This document shows positions 8,573-16,785 of a stretch of DNA of 64,000 nucleotides, in pieces. The first letter of the stretch is position 1, and the number at the start of each line of letters is the position of its first letter. The notes below the pieces were generated by a model, which saw only the letters and a program-made list of their open reading frames with translations, searched no databases and was not told the DNA's origin. A program made the position numbers and the translations under genes. The stretch is from Rhizobium sp. CC-YZS058. GTDB lineage: Bacteria; Pseudomonadota; Alphaproteobacteria; Rhizobiales; Rhizobiaceae. The stretch is taken from contig NZ_JAYESJ010000003.1 of assembly GCF_034720595.1 (NCBI RefSeq), forward strand, positions 186,001-250,000. Direction: 5' to 3'.

Positions 8573-9762
8573 GCGTGGCTGCGGTCGAAGCCGGCAGCGC
8601 CCGAGCGGCGGCACGGGGTGAACGGTTCCATCCGCCGGGTCCGCAGCGGGCGCAGCCCAGTCCAGGCGACGCTGCCGTTCCGGCTGATTACCCGGACGCC
8701 GGCAAACAAGCCGCAGTCGCCGGCTACGTGCGCTTCGAGGCCGTGGAAAAACGCTATCGATCACCGGCAGGCTCCGTCGAGGCGCTGAAGGGGATCGACA
8801 TTGCGGTACCGGCCGGCACGATCTTCGGCATCATCGGGCGCTCTGGTGCCGGCAAGTCGACCCTGCTGCGCATGGTCAACCGGCTGGAACGCCCAAGCTC
8901 CGGCCGCGTGCTCGTCGACGGCGTCGATATCGCCGCGCTTGGCGAGGACGATCTGGTCCGCCTGCGCCGGCGCGTCGGCATGATCTTCCAGCATTTCAAC
9001 CTGCTCTCGGCCAAGACCGTGTTCGACAATGTCGCCCTGCCGCTGCTGGTTGCCGGCGTCCCCTCGGCGGACATCGCTGCGCAGGTCAGCGAGGTGCTGG
9101 CGCTGGTCGGGCTCGCCGGCAAGGAGACAACCTATCCGTCCCGCCTTTCCGGCGGACAGAAGCAGCGGGTCGGCATTGCGCGCGCGCTTGTCAGCCGTCC
9201 GGAGATCCTGCTCTGCGACGAGGCGACCTCGGCCCTCGATCCGGAGACCACGGTTTCGATCCTCTCCCTTCTCAAGGACATCAATCGCCGCCTGGGCCTC
9301 ACCATCATCCTCATCACCCATGAAATGAGCGTGATCCGCGAGATCTGCGACCATGTGCTGGTGCTCGATCAGGGGGAGATCGCCGAGACAGGGCGGGTCT
9401 GGGAGGTTTTCGGCCGGCCGACGCATGAGGCGACCCGGGCTCTGCTCGCCCCGCTTGATCGCGGCCTGCCGGAGGATCTCGCCGCCCGTCTCCAACCGCA
9501 GTGGGACGGCAGGCCGGCACGCGCGCTTATCGAATTCGTCTATACGGGTGCTGCCGACCGCAGGCCGGATGTTTCCGGCCTCTCGGCGCTTCTCGGCGCG
9601 AACACGCTGATCGTCCAGAGCCAGCTGGATCGGATCGACGGCCATCTGGCCGGGCGGCTCATTCTCTCGACGCCGGCCGGCGATCGGCTCGACACCCTCA
9701 TCGCGGGCCAGGATCTGGCCCATGCCGCAAGGATTCTCGGCTATGTCCCCGCAGATGATTGA
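8569..9762 (+). CDS. MetN-type methionine/organosulfur ABC transporter ATP-binding protein (copy 1)
   Basis: This 397-residue ATPase starts at the ATG at 8569, overlapping the preceding TGA; an in-frame ATG three codons earlier is also possible. About 50 residues rich in Pro, Ala and Gln precede the ABC domain, which begins YVRFEAVEKRY. Walker A is GRSGAGKST, the signature LSGGQKQ and Walker B ILLCDEAT. The C terminus (LIEFVYTG ... LILSTPAGDRL) is a NIL ligand-sensing domain, which in MetN proteins binds methionine and inhibits transport. The N-terminal extension is atypical; MetN usually starts within a few residues of the ABC domain, so the true start could be internal. It pairs with the permease that follows. 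Confidence 0.88.
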   Translation: MSVAAVEAGSARAAARGERFHPPGPQRAQPSPGDAAVPADYPDAGKQAAVAGYVRFEAVEKRYRSPAGSVEALKGIDIAVPAGTIFGIIGRSGAGKSTLLRMVNRLERPSSGRVLVDGVDIAALGEDDLVRLRRRVGMIFQHFNLLSAKTVFDNVALPLLVAGVPSADIAAQVSEVLALVGLAGKETTYPSRLSGGQKQRVGIARALVSRPEILLCDEATSALDPETTVSILSLLKDINRRLGLTIILITHEMSVIREICDHVLVLDQGEIAETGRVWEVFGRPTHEATRALLAPLDRGLPEDLAARLQPQWDGRPARALIEFVYTGAADRRPDVSGLSALLGANTLIVQSQLDRIDGHLAGRLILSTPAGDRLDTLIAGQDLAHAARILGYVPADD

Positions 9763-10396
9763 TCGCCTGTGCCAGGCATTCCTCGATACGGTGACGATGG
9801 TGGGCGTCTCCGCCCTGATCGCTCTGGTGATCGGCGTGCCCTTGGCGGTCTTCCTGGTTCTGTCCGCGCCGGGCGGGCTCATCACCGCGCCGCGCAGCCA
9901 CCGTATCCTCGGGGCCGTCATCAACGGCTTTCGCGCAGCGCCCTTCATCGTCCTTCTGGTCGCGCTCCTGCCCTTCACCCGGCTTGTGACGGGAACGACG
10001 ATCGGCGTCTGGGCCGCCATCGTCCCCTTGTCGATCAGCGCGACGCCGTTTCTCGCCCGCATCGCCGAGGTCAGCCTGCGTGAGGTGGAGCCGGGACTGA
10101 TCGAAGCGGCGCAGGCGATCGGTTGCCGCCGCTGGCACATCATCCGCCACGTCCTGTTGCCGGAAGCGCTTCCAGGCCTGATCGGCGGCTTCACGATCAC
10201 GCTTGTCTCGATGATTGGTGCGTCGGCCATGGCCGGTGCGGTGGGCGCGGGCGGGCTCGGCGACATGGCGATCCGCTATGGCTACCAGCGCTTCGATACG
10301 ACCGTGATGCTCGCCGTGCTGGTCGTGCTGATCGCCACGGTGTGCCTCGTTCAATTCGCCGGAGACACCGCAGTGCGCCGCCTGCGCGCGCGCTGA
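9743..10396 (+). CDS. MetI-type ABC transporter permease (copy 1)
   Basis: This 217-residue permease with five or six membrane spans starts at the ATG at 9743, inside the end of the ATPase gene; an ATG at 9755 is also possible. Conserved MetI features are INGFRAAPFIVLLVALLPFTR and VSLREVEPGLIEAAQAIGCRRW, the ATPase-coupling EAA-like loop, followed by SAMAGAVGAGGLGDMAIRYG. It forms the homodimeric channel of the importer made with the two preceding products. A gap of 31 bases precedes the flavoprotein gene, so all six plus-strand genes to 14354 look like one operon. Confidence 0.9.
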   Translation: MSPQMIDRLCQAFLDTVTMVGVSALIALVIGVPLAVFLVLSAPGGLITAPRSHRILGAVINGFRAAPFIVLLVALLPFTRLVTGTTIGVWAAIVPLSISATPFLARIAEVSLREVEPGLIEAAQAIGCRRWHIIRHVLLPEALPGLIGGFTITLVSMIGASAMAGAVGAGGLGDMAIRYGYQRFDTTVMLAVLVVLIATVCLVQFAGDTAVRRLRAR

Positions 10397-10427
10397 TCTT
10401 CCCGTCTTCTTCAACCGGACATCGACC

Positions 10428-11693
10428 ATGACACCCCATTCATCCCGCTCCGCCGGCCAGACGGAGACCGGCTCGGCCGAGGCACTGCTCCGCCGGCCGC
10501 GCGAACCCCGTCCCGTCTATCGCATTCGCGATGACGACGAGGCTGTCGACATCGCGCATCGGCTTGCCGAGCGCTTCCGGACCGGCGCCTCGGAGCGCGA
10601 CCGGCAGCGCCGCCTGCCGTTCGAGGAGATCGAGACCTACACCGAAAGCGGGCTGGGCGCGATCACGGTGCCCAAGGCCTATGGCGGCACCGGTGCCGGC
10701 TACGAGACGCTGGCCAGGGTCTTCGAAATCCTCTGCGCCGCCGACCCCTCGCTCGGCCAGATCCCGCAGAACCAGTTCGGCGTTCTGGCGCTGGTTGCCG
10801 ATATTGGAACCGAGGCGCAGAAGGCGCGCGTCTATGCCGATGTTCTCGCCGGTCATCGCATCGGCAATGCCGGGCCGGAGCGGAAGACGAAGCTGGTGAC
10901 GATCTCGACGACCCGACTGGAGGCGACCAGTCGAGGGCTGCGGCTGACGGGTGAGCGCTTCTATTCGACCGGCGCGCTCTTCGCCCATTACATCCCGACC
11001 CGGGCGGTTGACGACGAGGGGCGGGCCGTGCAGGTCTGGGCGCGCAGCGGGCAGCCGGGCGTGACGATCATCGACGATTGGGCGGCCTTCGGCCAGCGCA
11101 CGACGGCCAGCGGAACGGTGGTCTTCCATCAGGTGGCGATCGAGCCGGAGCTCGTCTTCCCCGTCCATGCCTTCAAGGACAAGCCGGGTCTGGCCGGGCC
11201 GGTGTCCCAGCTGATCCAGGCAGCGATCGACGCCGGCATCGCCCGCGCCGCCTTCGAGGATGCCTTGGGCTTCGTGCGCGAGCGGGCCCGTCCCTGGGTG
11301 GATTCCGGTCTTTCCCAGGCGACCGACGACCCGACCATCCTGCACAGTGTCGGCGCTCTGGCGACCGACCTGCATGCCGCGCAGGAAATCCTCTACGAGG
11401 CCGGCCGCACCATCGATGCCATCGCCGCGGCCCCGGTAACGGCGGAAAGCAGTGCACGCGCCTCGGTAGCGGTTGCAGAAGCGAAGATCCTGACCACGGA
11501 GATCGCGCTGGAGGCAAGCGAAAGGCTCTTCGATCTCGCCGGTTCCGCCGCAACGCGCGCCGCCCACAATCTCGATCGCCACTGGCGCAACGCCCGGGTC
11601 CACACGCTGCACGATCCGGTGCGATGGAAGATTCATCTGATCGGCAATTATGCGCTGAACGGCATCCTGCCCAACCGTCATCAATGGAACTGA
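10428..11693 (+). CDS. SfnB/DszC-like acyl-CoA dehydrogenase-fold flavoprotein (copy 1)
   Basis: This 421-residue protein has the acyl-CoA dehydrogenase fold of the SfnB sulfur-acquisition oxidoreductase and DszC sulfide monooxygenase group. Typical segments are LGAITVPKAYGGTGAGYETLA, a mid-domain RFYSTGALFAHYIPT and FGQRTTASGTV, and a C-terminal DRHWRNARVHTLHDPVRWK, the last strongly conserved in DszC-like monooxygenases. Members use reduced flavin to oxygenate sulfur or nitrogen atoms or to take part in dimethyl sulfone use. It is followed after 3 bases by a paralogue, so the two may act as a heteromer or on sequential steps. Cytoplasmic; the substrate is not determined. Confidence 0.85.
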   Translation: MTPHSSRSAGQTETGSAEALLRRPREPRPVYRIRDDDEAVDIAHRLAERFRTGASERDRQRRLPFEEIETYTESGLGAITVPKAYGGTGAGYETLARVFEILCAADPSLGQIPQNQFGVLALVADIGTEAQKARVYADVLAGHRIGNAGPERKTKLVTISTTRLEATSRGLRLTGERFYSTGALFAHYIPTRAVDDEGRAVQVWARSGQPGVTIIDDWAAFGQRTTASGTVVFHQVAIEPELVFPVHAFKDKPGLAGPVSQLIQAAIDAGIARAAFEDALGFVRERARPWVDSGLSQATDDPTILHSVGALATDLHAAQEILYEAGRTIDAIAAAPVTAESSARASVAVAEAKILTTEIALEASERLFDLAGSAATRAAHNLDRHWRNARVHTLHDPVRWKIHLIGNYALNGILPNRHQWN

Positions 11694-11696
11694 CCC

Positions 11697-12926
11697 ATGG
11701 CCGATCTGTATCCGGTCCCCGCCGCTGCGCGCCCTGAGGCCCGCCCGCATCTCATCACCTCGGATGCGGAGGCCATTGCCGTGGCGACCGCCTTTGCCGA
11801 GGAAATCCGACCTGGCGCCTCCGCGCGCGACGCGCAACGGCGGCTTCCCTGGCTGGAGCTCGACCGTTTCGTGGCGACGGGCCTCTGGGGTATCACAGTC
11901 CCCAAAGCCTTCGGCGGCGCGGGGGTTTCAGCGGGAACGCTCGCCCGGGTGACGGCGCTGATCGCCGCCAGCGATGGCTCGCTCGCCCAGATTCCGCAAA
12001 ATCACTATTACTCGCTGGAAATCCTGCGGGTCGGCGGCAGCGAGGCGCAGAAACGTTTCTTCTACGATCGCGTCCTTGCCGGCGAGCGCACCGGCAATGC
12101 TCTGGCGGAGACCGGGCACCGCGACTTCAAGCGCCGCACGCGGCTGACGCTGGAGACCGGCACCTGGCGTGTCGACGGCACCAAATCCTACTGCACGGGA
12201 GCGATCTACGCCCACTGGATCCCGACGCTGGCGGTTCAGGCCGAGGGCGGCGAGGACAGAGGGCATCTCGTCTTCATTCCCCGCGATGCTCCCGGCGTGA
12301 CGGTGGTGGACGACTGGGACGGCTTCGGGCAGCGGGTAACCGGCAGCGGCACGGTGCAGTTCGACCAGGTGGCGGTCGAGCCGGAGTGGATCCTGCCCTA
12401 TCAGGCGTCGTTCGAAACGCCGACGACGATCGGCCCGGTGGCGCAGATCATCCACGCCGCCATCGATCTCGGTCTCGGCGAAGGCGCGTACCGCGATCTT
12501 CTCGATTTCGTGAGGACCCGCTCGCGCCCCTGGATCGATGCCGGAGTCGAAACGGCGGCCGAAGATCCGCTGACGCTGAGCGAGATCGGACAGGTGCGCT
12601 TGCGCCTGCGTGCCGCAGAGGCGCTGCTGCGGCGGGCAGGGGCGGTGGTGGATCTGGCCATGGACCAACCGGGCGAGGACACGGTGGCCGCGGCTTCCAT
12701 CGCGGTCGCGCAAGCAAGGATCGCCAGCACCAAGGCCGGTCTTCTGGCGGCCACCAAACTGTTCGAGCTGTCGGGAACCTCCTCGACGGTCGACGAGGAC
12801 AATTACGATCGGCACTGGCGCAATGTGCGAACCCACACATTGCACGATCCGGTCCGCTGGAAATATCAGGCGGTCGGCCAATACTATCTCAACAATCGCC
12901 GCCCGCCGCGCCATGGTGCCCTTTGA
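11697..12926 (+). CDS. SfnB/DszC-like acyl-CoA dehydrogenase-fold flavoprotein (copy 2)
   Basis: This 409-residue paralogue of the preceding gene shares the WGITVPKAFGGAGVS, FGQRVTGSGTV and DRHWRNVRTHTLHDPVRWK segments. It starts 3 bases after the upstream stop, within a coupled operon. The family uses FMNH2 or FADH2 supplied by a separate reductase to oxygenate organosulfur compounds, but no flavin reductase gene is seen in the window. The duplicated pair beside a DszA-like monooxygenase recalls sulfone or sulfide desulfurisation systems. The exact substrate is inference. Confidence 0.85.
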   Translation: MADLYPVPAAARPEARPHLITSDAEAIAVATAFAEEIRPGASARDAQRRLPWLELDRFVATGLWGITVPKAFGGAGVSAGTLARVTALIAASDGSLAQIPQNHYYSLEILRVGGSEAQKRFFYDRVLAGERTGNALAETGHRDFKRRTRLTLETGTWRVDGTKSYCTGAIYAHWIPTLAVQAEGGEDRGHLVFIPRDAPGVTVVDDWDGFGQRVTGSGTVQFDQVAVEPEWILPYQASFETPTTIGPVAQIIHAAIDLGLGEGAYRDLLDFVRTRSRPWIDAGVETAAEDPLTLSEIGQVRLRLRAAEALLRRAGAVVDLAMDQPGEDTVAAASIAVAQARIASTKAGLLAATKLFELSGTSSTVDEDNYDRHWRNVRTHTLHDPVRWKYQAVGQYYLNNRRPPRHGAL

Positions 12927-12974
12927 GGGCATCGCCCTCGCGCATACATATCCCTCAGGCAGTCAAAGCAGAGC

Positions 12975-14354
12975 ATGTCGCAGAGAAAAGAGATCCTCCT
13001 CAACGCCTTCAGCATGAACTGCGTCGGCCATATCAACCACGGTCTGTGGACCCATCCGCGGGATCGGTCGCAGGACTATACGAAGATCTCCTACTGGACC
13101 GATCTCGCGCAGACGCTCGAGCGCGGTCTGTTCGATGGCCTGTTCCTGGCCGACATCATCGGCGTCTACGACGTCTATCAGAACTCGGTGGATCTGACGC
13201 TCAGGGAGTCGATCCAGCTTCCGGTCAACGATCCGCTCCTGCTCATTTCCGCCATGGCGGCGGCAACGCGCCATCTCGGCTTTGGCGTCACCGTCAATAC
13301 CAGCGTGGAGGCGCCCTATAGCTTCGCGCGCCGCATGTCGACGCTCGATCACCTGACCGAGGGGCGCATCGGCTGGAACATCGTCACCGGCTATCTCGAC
13401 AGTGCCGCTCGTGCGCTCGGCCAGACCGGTCTCGGCGAGCATGACAACCGGTACGACCGGGCGGACGATTACCTCGCCGTTCTCTACAAGCTCTGGGAGG
13501 CCAGCTGGTCCGACGATGCCGTGCCGCGCGACAAGGCGCGCCGGGTCTTCGCGGAGCCGGAGCGGGTGCGCAAGATCGAGCATGACGGCCCCTATTATCG
13601 CTGCGAGGGCTATCATCTGAGCGAACCCTCCGCCCAGCGAACGCCGGTGCTCTATCAGGCGGGCACCTCGGGTCGTGGCCGCCAGTTCGCCGCCCGCCAT
13701 GCCGAGTGCATCTTCATCGGCGCGAGCGACCGGGCTTCCGCCGCCCGCACCGTCAAGACGCTGCGGGACGAGGCGGTGGCGGCCGGGCGCCGGGCCGAGG
13801 ACATCAAGATCTTCGTCGGCATCACCGTTGTGACCGGCGTCACCCATGCCGAGGCGCAGGACAAGCTGGCCGACTATCTCGACCATGCGAGCCCGGAAGC
13901 GGGGCTTGCGCATTTTTCCGCCGGCAGCGGCATGGACCTGTCCCGTTTCGACCTCGACGAGACGATCGAGTACGGGGCGGGGAATGCCATCCAGTCGGTG
14001 ACGCAGATGGCGCGCCAGAAAGGCTGGACCAAGCGCCAGCTCCTGAAGGAGCTCGCCATCGGCGGACGTTATCCGCTGATCGTCGGCGACGGGGCGAGGG
14101 TGGCTGAGGAGCTGATCGCCTGGGTGGAGGAAAGCGGGATCGACGGCTTCAACCTGACCCGCACCGTGGTGCCGGAGAGCTATGCCGACCTCGTCGACCG
14201 GGTGGTGCCGGAACTCCAGCAACGGGGCGTCTACAAGACCGCCTATCGCGGTGGCACGTTGCGTCACCAGCTTTTCGGAAAGGGCGACTATCTCCCCGAA
14301 AACCACCCAGGAAGCCAGGAAGCACGAACCGCGCGGCTTGCCGCCGAGGCCTGA
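12975..14354 (+). CDS. NtaA/SnaA/DszA-family flavin-dependent monooxygenase (LLM class)
   Basis: This 459-residue bacterial-luciferase-like monooxygenase belongs to the nitrilotriacetate/DszA sulfone monooxygenase group. The N-terminal MNCVGHINHGLWTHP and DGLFLADIIGVYDVY, central RMSTLDHLTEGRIGWNIVTG, and YQAGTSGRGRQFAARHAECIF segments are diagnostic. It should use FMNH2 and O2 to cleave C-S or C-N bonds in the cytoplasm. It ends the plus-strand operon, with 48 bases separating it from the second SfnB-like gene. Its stop faces the convergent hydrolase gene with 25 bases between them. Confidence 0.9.
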   Translation: MSQRKEILLNAFSMNCVGHINHGLWTHPRDRSQDYTKISYWTDLAQTLERGLFDGLFLADIIGVYDVYQNSVDLTLRESIQLPVNDPLLLISAMAAATRHLGFGVTVNTSVEAPYSFARRMSTLDHLTEGRIGWNIVTGYLDSAARALGQTGLGEHDNRYDRADDYLAVLYKLWEASWSDDAVPRDKARRVFAEPERVRKIEHDGPYYRCEGYHLSEPSAQRTPVLYQAGTSGRGRQFAARHAECIFIGASDRASAARTVKTLRDEAVAAGRRAEDIKIFVGITVVTGVTHAEAQDKLADYLDHASPEAGLAHFSAGSGMDLSRFDLDETIEYGAGNAIQSVTQMARQKGWTKRQLLKELAIGGRYPLIVGDGARVAEELIAWVEESGIDGFNLTRTVVPESYADLVDRVVPELQQRGVYKTAYRGGTLRHQLFGKGDYLPENHPGSQEARTARLAAEA

Positions 14355-14379
14355 CGGCTTTTACCTGGTCCGCCAATCC

Positions 14380-15009
14380 TTACGGACGGGCGGAGCTGTG
14401 GCGGGAGGACGGAGGGGTGAGCGAAAGAGGCGTGCAGAGCGCTCGCCTTGAACGCGCCGCCCTGTCCTGAAGGCGATCGAGAAGCGTAAACCCGATTGGC
14501 CAGCGGCCGAAACCGCTTGCGATATTGATATGGCCGGCGGCGCCCAGATCAGCGAGATCGCTGCCCCAGCAGCGCGCCATCCGCTCCGCCATGTCGAAGT
14601 GCATGTAAGGATCGTTACGGCTGGCGACGACCAGGCTTGGAAAGGGCAGGCGCTTCGTCGGCATGGCGCCAAAGCGCACGACGCAGGGATGCAGCGTCTC
14701 GACGCGCGCGAGGTCGCAAGGGGCGACGAGCAGCGTGCCCTTGATCATCCGGGCCAGCGGGCGGTCCGCAAGCTGGGCTGCCAAGAGACAGCCAAGGCTG
14801 TGCGCGACGAGCCAGACGGGATCGGAGAAGGCGAGCGTTTCTTCCAGGCGACCCAGCCAGTCCTCGAGCGTCGGGCAGCCCCAATCGTCCTGCAGGAGCA
14901 TCCGCGCGTCCGGCCGTTCCTCGGCCCACACAGCCTGCCAGTGACCGGCCGGCGAGCCGTTCAGGCCCGGCAAAAGAAGCGTTTCGACCGCAGGGCGCGA
15001 GGACGGCAT
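14380..15009 (-). CDS. RBBP9/YdeN-family alpha/beta hydrolase
   Basis: This 209-residue hydrolase starts at the ATG at 15009. The first strand-turn LLLPGLNGSPAGHWQ, the nucleophile elbow VAHSLGC (Ser nucleophile) and the late DPYMHFDMAERMA (acid) and GAAGHINIASGFG (His) segments give a complete Ser-Asp-His triad in the RBBP9/YdeN family. No signal peptide is visible. It follows the Tau/Ssu-type permease gene by 46 bases and is probably its operon's last gene. It may hydrolyse an ester or thioester in organosulfur metabolism, but the family's substrates are poorly known. Confidence 0.85.
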   Translation of the reverse strand: MPSSRPAVETLLLPGLNGSPAGHWQAVWAEERPDARMLLQDDWGCPTLEDWLGRLEETLAFSDPVWLVAHSLGCLLAAQLADRPLARMIKGTLLVAPCDLARVETLHPCVVRFGAMPTKRLPFPSLVVASRNDPYMHFDMAERMARCWGSDLADLGAAGHINIASGFGRWPIGFTLLDRLQDRAARSRRALCTPLSLTPPSSRHSSARP

Positions 15010-15055
15010 GACAAAACCTCTCTGGCTCGATAGGGGGCCGGCAGCTGCCGACGGC

Positions 15056-15922
15056 TCAGCGCTCGCGGCTCTGATGGGACCAGGGAACAAAGCGGCGCTC
15101 GATCCAGCGGGCCAGCCACTCCAGGGCGAAGGCGACAATGGCAATGACCGCGATGCCGGCAATGACGATATCGGTCACCAGGAACTGTGCCGCCGACTGG
15201 ATCATGAAGCCGAGGCCGCGCGTGGCGGCGACGAGCTCGGCCGCGACCAGCGTCGACCAGCCGGTTCCGAGCGCGATGCGCGTCCCGGTCAGGATCGAGG
15301 GAAGAGCGGCAGGCAGGATGACACGACCGAGCACCTGCCGCCGTGTCGCGCCGAAGGAGCGCGCGGCATTGACGAAGTCGCTGGGCACGCCACGCACGCC
15401 GGCGCTGGTGGACAGGATGATCGGCGGCAGCATGGACAGCGCGATTACCGTGACCTTCGACGCTTCGCCGATCCCCACCCAGATGATGATCAGGGGCAGA
15501 TAGGCGAGCGGCGGCAGCGGACGAAGGAACTCGACGATCGGATCGAGCACGCCGCGCCCGATCCGGCTTGTGGCGATCAACAGTCCGGCGGGCACGCCGA
15601 CCAGAACGGAGACGAAGAGCGCCCCCAGCACTCGGCCAAGACTGGCGAGAAGATGCTCGAGCAGGGTGGAATCCACGAAGCCGGTGGTGACGAGCGTTCC
15701 GAGCGATTGGGCGACGACGAGCGGCGAAGGGAGAAAGACCGGCGAAACCGCGCCATAGGCCGATGCGAGGAACCAGGCGAGAAACAGTCCGCTCACCGTC
15801 GCGGCCGAGACGATCCAGATCGGCACGCGGACGCCGCGGCGCGGGCTGGCCGCCGCCTTCAAACGTGTCAGGTCAGCCGTGTTGTCCGGCCGGTCGGTCG
15901 GGATCTCGGCAAGCGCGCTCAT
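15056..15922 (-). CDS. TauC/SsuC-type ABC transporter permease
   Basis: This 288-residue permease of the nitrate/sulfonate/bicarbonate importer family has about 40 polar residues before the first span (VSGLFLAWFLASAYG). LPPLAYLPLIIIWVGIGEASK and the coupling loop FVNAARSFGATRRQVLGRVILPAALPSI are the family hallmarks, followed by GTGWSTLVAAELVAATRGLG. It overlaps the ATPase stop by 4 bases. With the ATPase and binding protein encoded upstream it would import sulfonates such as taurine or alkanesulfonates. Confidence 0.9.
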   Translation of the reverse strand: MSALAEIPTDRPDNTADLTRLKAAASPRRGVRVPIWIVSAATVSGLFLAWFLASAYGAVSPVFLPSPLVVAQSLGTLVTTGFVDSTLLEHLLASLGRVLGALFVSVLVGVPAGLLIATSRIGRGVLDPIVEFLRPLPPLAYLPLIIIWVGIGEASKVTVIALSMLPPIILSTSAGVRGVPSDFVNAARSFGATRRQVLGRVILPAALPSILTGTRIALGTGWSTLVAAELVAATRGLGFMIQSAAQFLVTDIVIAGIAVIAIVAFALEWLARWIERRFVPWSHQSRER

Positions 15923-16716
15923 GCAGCGATCTCCTCGGTGCTATCGTCATGGATGAGGCCGGTCAGCTCGTCATGGAGCGCGCGGAACTGCGGCGACCGC
16001 CGCACCGCGCGTGGGTCGGCTCCCGCCAGGATCTCCGCCGAAAAGCCCGTCGTCAGGATCGTGCCGATCCGGCCGGGCTCCGGCTGGAGGACGACGATGC
16101 GTGTGGCCAGCAGCAGCGCTTCCTCGATGCTGTGCGTGATCAGCAGGGCGCCGGCCTGGCTCGTCCGCCAGATATCGAGCAGAAAGAGCTGCAATTTCGA
16201 CCGGGTCAGGGCGTCCAGCGCCCCGAGCGGCTCGTCGAGCAGGAGAAAGCGTGGATCGGCCGCCAGTGCCCGTGCGATGCCGACGCGCTGGCGCATCCCG
16301 CCGGAAAGCTCCCAGATGCGCCGGTCGCCGGCCTCCTTCAGGCCGACGCGGGCCAGAAGGTCCTCGGCGATCGACCGCCGTTCCGCAACGCCGCGACCCT
16401 TGAGCGCCAAGGGGAAGGCGATATTGTCGCGCGCGGTCAGCCAGGGATAGAGCGCATCATCCTGGAACACCACGGCACGCTCCGCACCCGGGCCCGTGAT
16501 GGGCACGCCATCGACGCTGACCAATCCGGCGCTCGGCGTCTGGAACCCGGCGGCGAGATTGAGCAGGCTCGTCTTGCCGGAGCCGGACCGCCCGATGATG
16601 ACGACGAATTCGCCGGTCGAAACAGAAAGCGAGATCCGGTCCAGCACCAGATGCGGAGGCTGGCCGGGAAGCGCATAGGAGAGGCTGGTCTGGTCGAAAG
16701 TCAGGCGGGTCGTCAT
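15919..16716 (-). CDS. TauB/SsuB-type ABC transporter ATP-binding protein
   Basis: This 265-residue ATPase has Walker A GRSGSGKTS, Q-loop VVFQDDALYPWLTARDN, signature LSGGMRQ, Walker B FLLLDEPLGALD and switch His in LLITHSIEEALLLATR. These match TauB/SsuB ATPases, including the DDALYPW pattern after the Q-loop. Length is normal for TauB. It powers the sulfonate-type importer with the overlapping permease gene. A stem-loop (16748-16779) lies just upstream, between it and the binding-protein gene. Confidence 0.9.
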   Translation of the reverse strand: MTTRLTFDQTSLSYALPGQPPHLVLDRISLSVSTGEFVVIIGRSGSGKTSLLNLAAGFQTPSAGLVSVDGVPITGPGAERAVVFQDDALYPWLTARDNIAFPLALKGRGVAERRSIAEDLLARVGLKEAGDRRIWELSGGMRQRVGIARALAADPRFLLLDEPLGALDALTRSKLQLFLLDIWRTSQAGALLITHSIEEALLLATRIVVLQPEPGRIGTILTTGFSAEILAGADPRAVRRSPQFRALHDELTGLIHDDSTEEIAA

Positions 16717-16747
16717 CGGGCCGTCCAGGGTCTGGGGAGGAAATGCG

Positions 16748-16779
16748 GGACCGGCCTGCCTCGGCAGACGGGCCGGTCC
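16748..16779 (-). terminator. intercistronic stem-loop 3' of the tauA-like gene
   Basis: GGACCGGCC (16748-16756) pairs perfectly with GGCCGGTCC (16771-16779), and the 14-base interior can form a second short stem (TGCC/GGCA). It begins 7 bases after the binding-protein stop. No T run follows, so it more likely adjusts binding protein to ATPase ratio than ends transcription. Confidence 0.55.
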
Positions 16780-16785
16780 TATGCG

